A DNA stretch of 64,000 nt. It comes from Stomorhina lunata. Lineage: Eukaryota; Arthropoda; Insecta; Diptera; Rhiniidae. The DNA lies in assembly GCA_933228675.1 (NCBI GenBank), contig OW121743.1, positions 16,511,384-16,575,383 of the forward strand. The letters are read 5' to 3'. The notes beneath the pieces were generated by a model, which was not told the origin of the DNA, did not search any database, and saw only the letters and a list, made by a program, of their open reading frames with translations. A program made the position numbers and the translations under genes. Shown piece by piece: positions 33,749-43,520 of the stretch (its first letter is position 1; every line of letters begins with the position of its first letter).

Positions 33749-34026
33749 CTCGGAAATGTATGCTTTGACATTGGCAACTCCTGCTGATACTCATATGGCA
33801 ACTCCGCATTTACAGTCTTACGGCAATACTATAAATTCCCTCTTCTTCTACGCGGGCGGATGCGACGTCTCAATTTAAAATCTCTATAATGATTTGCCAC
33901 TTCATGATGATATTGATTATCATGGAAATAAACTGAATTATAAAATTTGCGCGTTGGCAATTTGAGGGGACCATGATTCAATGATTTGATGGCTGTACCG
34001 GAAATCACAAAATTTTTATCCGTCAT
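33749..34026 (-). CDS. Exon 1 of the minus-strand gene, with in-frame TAG
   Basis: The ATG at 34026-34024 has a fly-like context (AACAAAAATGACG). Text begins MTDKNFVISGTAIKSLNHGP and reaches a basic tract RRRIRPRRRRGNL, then TAG (33831-33829). The same frame continues as YCRKTVNAELPYEYQQELPM and SKHTFP to a strong donor AG|GTAAGG (33748). Both halves have protein-like codon choice. Exit phase 2 fits the one-base start of exon 2. Alternatives: a 65-codon upstream ORF followed by a main start at ATG TCA AAG (33776-33774), or a terminal coding exon of a tiny gene. Initiator-like TCAGTC and TCAGTT lie 40-90 bp upstream. The exon sits between the two inverted minisatellite arms. Confidence 0.6.
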
Positions 34027-34029
34027 TTT

Positions 34030-34644
34030 TGTTACTAATAAATAAAATTATTGAATTTGTTTACTCTCAAACTGAAATAATTGATGATACAATTGCCACA
34101 GATCAAATAAGACTGACTAAATTTATTTAGACAAGACATTCAAGTTGAAAGTTAAAGAAAACAAAAAAAATCTGTTTTGAATATTCATTATTTTGGGAGA
34201 AGGGGTGGTATTTCCCCAAAGGAAATTATTTATGAACTTGGATATTTAAAGTTTAGCTCGTCAAATTCCATGTTTAGTTGTAAACTATTTATGTATTTAT
34301 TTGGTTTTCTATTTATTATTATTATTTATTTTATTATTTGTTATTATTGGGTTGACAACTGTTTCGTCTTTGGTTGATTGTTATCACGTCAATGAGTAAT
34401 TTATAGAAAATTGAATAGGTATGGCGACATTTACAAGTGGCTTGGAATGGTGGAAGGCACTAGAGACTATAATCAAGTACCTGGAATTTTATGTTCAGAC
34501 AATTTATGGTTTTTTTAAGTAACAATCAAGTAATTTTTGATTTTTTTTTTGGTTTATGCAAATTTTTAGGAATCAATAATATATAATGGAAGAAAATTGT
34601 CTAATTATGTTTTCATTAAAGTATATAATAGGTCTCTAAATAGT
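34030..34644. other. Upstream region of exon 1, putative promoter side
   Basis: About 600 bp between exon 1 and the right minisatellite arm. Initiator-like TTTCAGTTTGAG and TTAGTCAGTCTT occur on minus at about 34.06-34.12 kb; no good TATA at the expected distance. The rest is AT-rich with nothing recognised. Confidence 0.35.
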
Positions 34645-36345
34645 AGGAAAGACCACGATTGAATCTAAAATTTGACTTTAGAGAAGACCAAGATTGAATC
34701 TAAAATTTGACTTTAGAGAGGACCAAGATTGAATCTAAATTTTGACTTTAGAGAAGACCAAGATTGAATTTAAAATATGGCTATATAGAAGACCACGATT
34801 TAATCCAAAATTTGACTATAAAGAAGACCACGATTGAATCCAAAATTTGGCTTTATGGAAGACCACGATTGAATCTAAAATTTGACATTAGAGAAGACCA
34901 CGATTAAATCTAAAATTTGACTTTAGTGAAGACAACGATTGAATCTAAAATTTGACTTTATAAAATACCACGATTGAATCCAAAATTTGACTATAAAGAA
35001 GACCACGATTGAATCCAAAATTTGGCTTTATGGAAGACCACGATTGAATCTAAAATTTGACTTTTGAGAAGACCACGATTGAATCTAAAATTTGACTATA
35101 TAGAAGACCAGGATTAAATCTAAGATTTGACTATATAGAAGAACACGATTGAATCTAAAATTTGACTTTAGAGAAGATCACGATTGAATCTAAAATTTGA
35201 CTTTAGAGAAGAGCACGATTGAGTCTAAAATTTGACTATATACAATAGAAGACCACGATTGACTATATAAAAGACTACGATTGACTATATAGAAGACCAC
35301 GATTGACTATATAGAAGACAACGATTGACTATATAGAAGACAACGATTGACTATATAGAAGACCACGATTGAATCTAAAATTTGACTATATAGAAGACCA
35401 CGATTGAATCTAAAATTTGACTATATAGAAGACCACGATTGAATCTAAAATTTGACTATATAGAAGACCACGATTGAATCTAAAATTTGACTATATAGAA
35501 GACCACGATTGAATCTAAAATTTGACTATATAGAAGACCACGATTGAATCTAAAATTTGACTATATAGAAGACCACGATTGAATCTAAAATTTGACTATA
35601 TAGAAGACCACGATTGAATCTAAAATTTGACTATATAGAAGACCACGATTGAATCTAAAATTTGACTATATAGAAGACCACGATTGAATCTAAAATTTGA
35701 CTATATAGAAGACCACGATTGAATCTAAAATTTGACTATATAGAAGACCACGATTGAATCTAAAATTTGACTATATAGAAGACCACGATTGAATCTAAAA
35801 TTTGACTATATAGAAGACCACGATTGAATCTAAAATTTGACTATATAGAAGACCACGATTGAATCTAAAATTTGACTATATAGAAGACCACGATTGAATC
35901 TAAAATTTGACTATATAGAAGACCACGATTGAATCTAAAATTTGACTATATAGAAGACCACGATTGAATCTAAAATTTGACTATATAGAAGACCACGATT
36001 GAATCTAAAATTTGACTATATAGAAGACCACGATTGAATCTAAAATTTGACTATATAGAAGACCACGATTGAATCTAAAATTTGACTATATAGAAGACCA
36101 CGATTGAATCTAAAATTTGACTATATAGAAGACCACGATTGAATCTAAAATTTTACTATATAGAAAACCACGATTGAATCTAAAATTTGATTATATAGAA
36201 GACCACGATTGAATCTAAATTTTGACTATATAGAAGACCTCGATTTAATTTAATATTTTACTATACATAAAAGACTACAATTTAATCCTAAATTTGATTA
36301 TATAAAAGAGCTTAATTAGACCATAAAGAAGACATTGATTTAATC
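34645..36345. repeat. 35-bp/22-bp minisatellite, inverted (GACCACGATTG) orientation
   Basis: Reverse complement of the 31.9-33.7 kb family. Units GACCACGATTGAATCTAAAA plus TTTGACTATATAGAA are almost perfectly homogeneous from about 35365 to 36160 (about 23 copies) and diverged at both ends (TTTAGAG, GGCTTTATG variants). Six 22-bp units lacking the 13-bp block occur at about 35245-35365. Confidence 0.97.
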
Positions 36346-38240
36346 TAAAATTTGACTGTTTAAAAAATGTTTTTGATAAACCCAAATTCTTAAGAATTTG
36401 TAAACGTTTTATTGCGTTTTATTTTTAGATTTTCTTTGTTTTTTTGGGTGACAATCCCCATTTGGGTACGGCATCAAATTTTTTATAAAAAACTTGTGCA
36501 AAAACTTTATTTTCCTAATAGGGTAATGCCATATTTTAGTCTATTATCTTATTATAAGATAGGGTGTTCGAATAAGAAGTTATTCGATATATTAAGTAAC
36601 TCCGGTAATATAAATCATATAGGGTATGAAACCAATTTTGATATTGCAGAATTTTACAAAAATTGTAGCTTTAACTACCTCTTTAAGCAGTCCGGATCTC
36701 TCTAAAGTCTCCAAAGAAATAAGAGCCCAGAGTTAGTAACCTACTTTGCGACTAGGCAGATCGAGTTCTTTATAATAATGACATCAGATAAGACGTCATA
36801 TCATTAGTCTTTTACTAAACAGTCGAAAAACTTAACACCCTATATTTATATATTATACCGTCAAAACAAATTTATTTGGTTCAATACTTTAATTAATTGA
36901 TACGTCAGCTGTCGAAATGAATAAAATTTTATACATAAATTAAATTAAAATAAATAAAACATTAAACGCAAATTAAATTGATGGATAAATGAATGAATGA
37001 TTAGACGGAGATAGATGTCAGATTAATTTTGGGGTATTTAATTATAATTTCATCAATTTAATGACGGCAGATTTTTTACGATAAAATTAAAGACAAAAGA
37101 AAAAGAATTTTATTTTAGGTTTGGGGGTGGGTAATTATACAATAAATTGTTTAAAGAGTAAATAAACATTAGATTAAACTGGAAATTAAAAGTTTTGCAA
37201 ATTGAATTATTTCCTCAGACATTGTTTATGATATTGTTCTAAATGAAATTAAATTTCATTTAGAATTTATGTAATTTTCAAAAGAAAGATAACAATAAAT
37301 TCATTTCAATTAAAATAATTAAATAATTTCATTGAAATTCTTGTTATCAAACGTTTAAATTATTAAATGATATCACTTTTTTTAAATAAGCATTTAAAAC
37401 TGTTTCCAGCGCTTTTAAACATTTTGGCTGTTGGCAACACTATTTCTACTCACTGTCCAATTGAGCAGTAAAAAAGCAACAATAACTTAGGTTGCCATAT
37501 CTACTGTTAAAGGTCACTTAAAAAGCTGCCACTTTATTAACTTTTTCTAAAAAGTTATCTTCTTCAATTTCAAACTTTTCCTACCCTGAAGTAAAATCAA
37601 CTTTTCAATTTGTTTGACTCTCAATCAAATAAATTCCTTTACACGTGTTTTATCTTTATAAACCCATAAAAGGCGTTTCAGTTTCTTTGTTCTGGAAAAA
37701 CATGTGTTTTGTAATTTATTACCAAATTTTTTCCAAATTCATACCCAATTTTATACCCAATTTCATACCCATAGGATGGTTTATACGATACGTAATAATC
37801 ATGATTTATTAATGTAGATTTACTTAATACTATTGGAATACCTCAAATTAAATGTTTTGAATTTATAGGCATTCAAGTCAAATAAAAAAAAATATGATAA
37901 ACTGGTAAAATAAATTATCAATTACCCGAAAATTTTTAGGTTAACTAAGAATTATACAATTATTTAAAATTTGTTTATCTAGTTATTAACATTGATAAAA
38001 TGGCTTTTTCATTTTATAATTATAGTCATCAAATCATAATTTTCCTTACTTTTGAAATCAATATTTTATTTCTTTTGGAATAACTACTTGTCATTGGGGG
38101 AATTAATACCTCCTCATAACTAGTATAACAAAAATTTTTACCTTTCCTGAGTGAAATATATCCTCTTGGGGAACTGAATTCGGAGACTGTAGACTATAGT
38201 CTCTTATACAAATGTTTGTGATATTTAAGGACGTAACAAT
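36346..38240. other. AT-rich intergenic DNA with small palindromes
   Basis: No gene seen. A 29-bp near-perfect palindrome starting TTCTAAATGAAATT lies at about 37235-37263. TAGGGTGTT near 36560 and its complement AACACCCTA near 36835 could bound a 285-bp MITE, but the pairing is only 9 bp. GTTGGCAACACT occurs at about 37430. The remainder is featureless. Confidence 0.4.
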
Positions 38241-38244
38241 ATAG

Positions 38245-39970
38245 CGTCTTACAGGGGACCAATTTGACTTTAGAAAAGACCACGATTGGCTTTAAAATTT
38301 GACTATATAGAAGACCACAATTGAATCTAAAGTTTGAATTTAGAAAAGATCACGACTGAATCTAAAATTTGACTTTAGAGAAGATCACGATTGAGTCTAA
38401 AATTTGAATCTAAATTTGACTTCAGAGAAGATCGCGATTGAATCTAAAATTTGACTTTAGAGAAGATCATGATTGAGTCTAAAATTTGAATCTAAATTTG
38501 ACTACAAAGAAGACCATGATTGAATCTAAAATTTGATTTAAGAGAAGATCACAATTGAATCTTAAATTTGACTTTAGAAAAGACCATGATTGAATCCAAA
38601 ATTTGATTTTAGAGAAGACCACGATTGAATCTAAAATTTGACTTTAGAGAAGACCACGATTGAATCTAAAATTTGAGTTTACAAAAGACCACGATTAAGT
38701 CTAAAATTTGACTTTAGAAAAGAACACGATTAAGTCTAAAATTTGACTTTAGAAAAGACCACGATTGAATCTGAAATTTGACTATATAGAAGACCTCAAT
38801 TGAATCTAAAGTTTGAATTTAGAGAAGATCACGATTGAGTTTAAAATTTAAATCTAAATTTGACTTTAGAGAAGACCACGATTAAATCCAAAATTTGAAT
38901 CTAAATTTGACTTTAGAGAAGACCAGATTGAATCCAAAATTTGACTTTAGAGAAGGCCATAATTGAATCTAAAATTTGACTTTAAAGAAGACCACGATTG
39001 AATCTAAAATTTGACTATATAAAAGACCACGATTGAATCTAAAATTTGACTACATAGAAGACCTCAATTGAATCTAAAATTTGAATTTATCTATAAGACA
39101 TTATTACGATTTTTTTTTAAATTTTATAGACTTTTAATTCCAGTTATTCAGAATCGCAATATAGTTTCAGTCAAAGTCTCCGTTGTGGACTTAACAAGTA
39201 AGTGCTTAAAGCATTTTTTCTACGTTTTTGTATGTTATTGCCATTTAAGTAAATTTTATTAATTTAATGCCAGTAACGCATCTAAATTTGACTTTAGAAA
39301 AGACCATGATTGAATCCAAAATTTGACTTTAGAGAAGACCACGATTGAATCTAAAATTTGACTTTCGAGAAGACCACGATTGAATCTAAAATTTGAGTTT
39401 ACAAAAGACCACGATTAAGTTTAAAATTTGACTTTAGAAAAGAACACGATTAAGTCTAAAATTTGACTTTAGAAAAGACCACGATTGAATCTGAAATTTG
39501 ACTATATAGAAGACCTCAATTGAATCTAAAGTTTGAATTTAGAGAAGATCACGATTGAGTTTAAAATTTAAATCTAAATTTGACTTTAGAGAAGACCACG
39601 ATTAAATCCAAAATTTGAATCTAAATTTGACTTTAGAGAAGACCAGATTGAATCCAAAATTTGACTTTAGAGAAGGCCATAATTGAATCTAAAATTTGAC
39701 TATATAAAAGACCACGATTGAATCTAAAATTTGACTACATAAAAGACCTCAATTGAATCTAAAATTTGAATTTATCTATAAGACATTATTACGATTTTTT
39801 TTTTTAATTTTATAGATTTTTAATTCCAGTTATTCAGAATCGCAATATAGTTTCAGTCAAAGTCTCCGTTGTGGACTTAACAAGTAAGTGCTTAAAGCAT
39901 TTTTTCTACGTTTTTGTATGTTGTTGCCATTTAAGTAAATTTTATTAATTTAATGCCAGTAATGCATCTG
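38245..39970. repeat. Degenerate 35-bp minisatellite, duplicated as a 720-bp block
   Basis: Diverged units of the inverted-orientation family (GACTTTAGAGAAGACCACGA types) run from 38.25 to 39.09 kb and from 39.28 to 39.78 kb. The piece 38.56-39.28 kb, including about 190 bp of unique sequence (CAGTTATTCAGAATCGCAAT and following), recurs at an offset of exactly 720 bp, with one 35-bp unit missing in the second copy. Confidence 0.93.
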
Positions 39971-39975
39971 TTTTC

Positions 39976-40375
39976 CAAAATTGGTTTCATTTAATTTCCC
40001 ATTCAAGGAATAAAAGTCTACCGCAGCCATAGCTAGTCTTTTACTTCTTGTATTTTCTAAAGTGCTTCAGTTTTTCTTGTGTATAAAACTGTGTCGCTAA
40101 GTGTATTTTAAGTACTAATGGAAAATTTTTTCACATTTTTATTATAAGAATTTTGTGGTTTATATCGACAATAAAGTACAGCATAAACGTATGTAAAGGA
40201 GGCTTTATTTACACTATATGTTTTTTTGTCTAATGACACATTATGCATTCGAAATCAAAGAAACATTTCAAAAGATCATAAAGAATATGCGATAGACATC
40301 TATCCCTTGTTTATCTAACTCTTTTCTCCATAATCTTCAATTAAATGCATTTCTAATTCACGAGTGCACTTCGCA
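39976..40375. other. Spacer, nothing recognised
   Basis: About 400 bp of AT-rich sequence after the 720-bp duplication. No frame, repeat or terminal structure supported. Confidence 0.45.
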
Positions 40376-40379
40376 GCAC

Positions 40380-40770
40380 TTTTTGGTAGTGCCACCGCTC
40401 TATCATACAATACTTTTGCGAATCTGAACATAACAAGCCTCCAGGACCGATGGCATTTTAACGTAGGTCTTAAACAAGTGCCCTTTGACCTTTATCGCTG
40501 AATTTTCTCTATACTTACGTACCTCCCAATAGCAACTTGTTCAGCACTCTCCAACTTTATGGAGAGTTAAAGGTATTCGATAGGCTCTGGCATAGTAGTG
40601 CACTCAAAACTTATTGCTTTTAGGGTCAGTAATAACGTTTCCAGACTCATATAGAGCTTTTTCAGAGATCGCACTATACAAGATTCTTGTAGAACTTTTC
40701 AAAACATATCAAGACGAATTCAGTGAAACAAGAAGGCTCCGTTCTATATTTATTTTGTACTTCTAAATCG
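40380..40770 (+). pseudogene. Heavily decayed jockey-like RT fragment
   Basis: Plus-strand pieces such as FDRLWHSSALKTYCF recall the (A)FDRVWH block of the RT domain, followed by remnants of the TFFRFISSFLIDRTI and VPQDSVLSPTLF region. Order and spacing match the copy at 8.4-8.85 kb. No frame stays open for more than about 25 codons. Confidence 0.5.
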
Positions 40771-41266
40771 GAGCCGTCCAGCTCTACAGCACAAAAAAGC
40801 TTTTGAGCTTTCAAACCGACACTATGAGCGAGACGCAAGTATGTTTGTCCCGCTCACACTTACGTAAAATTCTCTTTGCAAAGTGGTCTTTTCAAAGTCA
40901 GTGCTGCCAGGTTAGAATTTTTTCTCGATTACATGAAGAATGCTCGAATATATGAGGAAAAATGTAAATCTGGCAATACTGACCGTCGGAGCTTTCATGT
41001 TTATTACAATTGCAAATATTAATATATGTGTTTTTGGACGGGTCTGTTCTAAATGATCTTCTTAGACCAAAATTCATCCTTTTTCTTCCCTTGCAGATGA
41101 CAATTATCAGGCATCTGAGAAATCGAACAGTGAGCCAAAATATGAATGAAACACTGAGTAATGATCTCAACTTAGTTTCTGTATAGGGTTTTCGAAATGG
41201 TTGCTACAAGTATTAAGAAATCAGAAGTTCTTATATGACCCTTATGAAACCTAAGGTGGTATTGCT

Positions 41267-41345
41267 GTGGCTTAATTGGTTAGCCGTCGGCTACTAAGCT
41301 AACGATATCATATTTAGCCTGTATTCGAGCCCCGGTCACGGCAAC
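41267..41345 (+). ncRNA. tRNA-like SINE head
   Basis: GCTGTGG at the start pairs with CACGGC at the end like an acceptor stem. GGCTTAATTGGTTAGCC fits a D arm and A box, and GTATTCGAGCCCC fits a B box. The T-stem is poorly paired and about 80 bp of unrelated AT-rich sequence with a second CCGCAGCATCCCC-type block follows, so a tRNA-derived SINE or tRNA pseudogene is more likely than a working tRNA. Confidence 0.5.
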
Positions 41346-41699
41346 ATCAATTTCTGAAATTATTAATTTCTATTAAAATTATTAATTACCGCAGCATCCC
41401 CCCTTGACGGTAAGCCTACATCAATAACACGCTATCGATGTAAAAGAAATAAAATTAGGTGTAGAACAAATTGGCTGTAGGTTAACAAAAAATGGCTCAA
41501 CTGTTCTAAAAATCGACATGACGCTTTATCTCTCCTTTTCACCTCTCTACTATCCGCTTTCCAAAGAAGGGGACTGGTATAGTTAAAAGAGAACTAACAA
41601 TCAGGCAAATACTGCCTATTTCATTGTATATGCGAATTGGGTCATGTGCACTACAATTGCGTAGCCCATATTTGACTGAGCTTTGCGTCTCTTTAAAAA

Positions 41700-42900
41700 A
41701 ATAGAACTATTATGTAAGGGCCGATGCTTCACAGTCTATTTTGGAGCTTCTTAGTCACGTATAGAAAAGCGCTAGGATTCTTAATGCACCTCCTAAATAG
41801 GGGTCATTCGCTGAGTGCTGGCACAATTTTAATGCCCATAAGTCTGCTTTCGAGCTTCTCAACCGCTTACAAGAGACCTCGAATATGCTCCGTTGAGAAG
41901 GCTACCTGATGACTGTTATGTTTTACAGTTCAAAATTCTGGCTTTTTAGGAATTAGCAGATTTGCTCAGATGTTATGTCCTCACAACAGTGAAGATTACT
42001 ATATTTTACGATTCCTGAATTTAAGATTTTTTCTGATCTCCAAAGGTTTCGGAATGCATCGTCTAAGTAAGGGACATTCGTTGAGTGCTAGAACAATTTT
42101 AATACCCGTAAGTCTATTTATGAGCTTCTCAACCACTTACAAAAGAACCCGAAAGTACTTAATGCTTAGAACAAGTGGGGGAACTTCGCTGAGAAGGCTA
42201 TTATAGTGTCTGGCAGTTCAAAATTCTGGCGTTTAAGGAATTATTAGATTGGATCAGAGGGTATGTTATCAAAGCAGTGAAGATTACTATATTTTATGAT
42301 TTCAGAATTAAACAATATTCAAGAATTTTTCTGATCTTCTTAATGCATCGCCTAAGTAGGGAACAATCGCCGTGTGCTGAGATGGTTTTAATGCCCGTAA
42401 ATATATTTTGGAGCTACTTAACCGCTGACAAAAGAGTCCGAAGGTGCTTAATACTGCGCAAGTAGGATAGCTGATAACTGTAGTGTCCAAAATTTTGACT
42501 TTTGAGGTATTATTTAGCAGATTTGCTCAGATGTTATGTCCTCACAACAGTGAAGATTACTATATTTTACGATTCCAGAATTCAGAATCATGCCAGGATT
42601 TTCTCAGATCTCCTAAGGGTTCAAAATGTATCGTAGAGGACATTCGATAAGTGCTACAACAATTTGAATGCCCGTTAGTCTTCTCAACCACTTGCAAAGG
42701 AGCTCGAATGTACTTAATGCTTAGAACAAGTAGGGGAACTTCGCTGAGAAGGCTACTTTAGTATTTTGCAGTTCAAAATTCTGGCGTTTAAGGAATTATA
42801 AGATTGGCTGAGGGGGTATGTCCTCAAAGCAGTAAAGATATTTTATGATTCCAGAATTAAACATTATTCCAGGTTTTTTGCAGATTTCTTAAAGAGATGG
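41700..42900. repeat. LINE-derived tandem array, unit about 265-290 bp, four copies
   Basis: Blocks GAGCTTCTCAACCGCTTACA (41857), GAGCTTCTCAACCACTTACA (42121), GAGCTACTTAACCGCTGACA (42411) and CTTCTCAACCACTTGCA (42676) head similar contexts. Each unit also has GTGAAGATTACTATATTTTA, GGGACATTCGTTGAGTGCTA and CAGTTCAAAATTCTGGC. The head block is the jockey-like sequence encoding ELLDRVQERAK (compare 9376-9410), so a LINE fragment was amplified into a satellite. Confidence 0.8.
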
Positions 42901-43014
42901 TTCAGCTTCCATTTTTTATGGGCTTAGGACCATATGGACATATCAGGGATTTGTAGAGCAGACGATTTAGCAAGATGTGATGAGGCTTCCTTTTAAATTC
43001 CAAATGATTCGGAA

Positions 43015-43520
43015 TATGTCCGAGATTTGGTAATGTTTATAACGAAAACGTTCTAGAAAACTAATGCTACAATCAAGATTCCATAGATTCTTGCTAATTG
43101 AAATTACAAATCTGATTGGAAGGCGATTAGGCCGAAGATTGCGGAGAGAGAGAAAGGGAGAGCATTTTATTTAACCACATGTGGCTGTCCGAGATTTTTA
43201 AATGTTCTTATAGAAAACGTTCTCAAAAACTAATTCTACACCCAAGATCCGATGGATTCTTACTGTCCGACATTACAGATCTGATTTGAAGGTGATTAGG
43301 ATGAAGACTGGGGCGAGAGAGAGATAGCATGTTATTCAATGACCAAGATTTGGTAAAGCTTATATAGGTAACGATATCACAGATTAATGCCCAATGGATT
43401 CTTATTTGAGATCGAGACCCGTTGGATTCTTATTTGTGTCCGTCATGACTGATCAGATTAGCAGGCGGTTTGACTAAAAATTGAGGCAAGCGATTATGGG
43501 GAAAAGAAGAAGTAGTCTAT
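43015..43520. repeat. About 175-bp tandem repeat, three diverged copies
   Basis: Copies at about 43015, 43190 and 43345 share CCGAGATTT, TATAGAAAACGTTCT, GATGGATTCTTA, ACAGATCTGATT and GAGAGAGAGA blocks. No coding frame. Confidence 0.65.

Larger units (their letters stand above)
16813..34026 (-). other. Five-exon minus-strand gene, about 800 codons, family unknown
   Basis: Gene model read on minus: exon 1 34026-33749, exon 2 24798-23389, exon 3 23257-22878, exon 4 17548-17426, exon 5 17024-16813. Phases agree at every junction (2, 2, 1, 1) and the total is 2403 nt, 801 codons with the stop. Introns are 8,950, 131, 5,329 and 401 nt. Three anomalies exist: TAG at 33831-33829, an apparent +1/-1 frame slip pair at about 24790-24738, and intron 2 ending AC instead of AG. 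So this is either a real gene with local sequence errors or polymorphism, a decaying gene, or two transcription units (exons 1-2 and 3-5). Exon 3 has its own well-placed ATG with an in-frame stop nine bases upstream, so exons 3-5 alone would give a 237-residue protein. Introns 1 and 3 are filled with mobile elements and minisatellites. Confidence 0.6.

Noticed and set aside
31900..36345. CRISPR-like look of regularly repeated units
   Set aside because: Units are contiguous head-to-tail with no unique spacers, in a eukaryotic genome; these are minisatellites.
36412..36705. 97-codon plus frame ending in NYLFKQSGSL
   Set aside because: Starts without an ATG context, Phe/Tyr/Ile/Asn-rich as expected for AT-rich chance frames, and overlaps a possible MITE-like region.
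36557..36843. 285-bp MITE bounded by TAGGGTGTT and AACACCCTA
   Set aside because: Only 9 bp of terminal pairing, no target duplication and no internal symmetry; could be chance.
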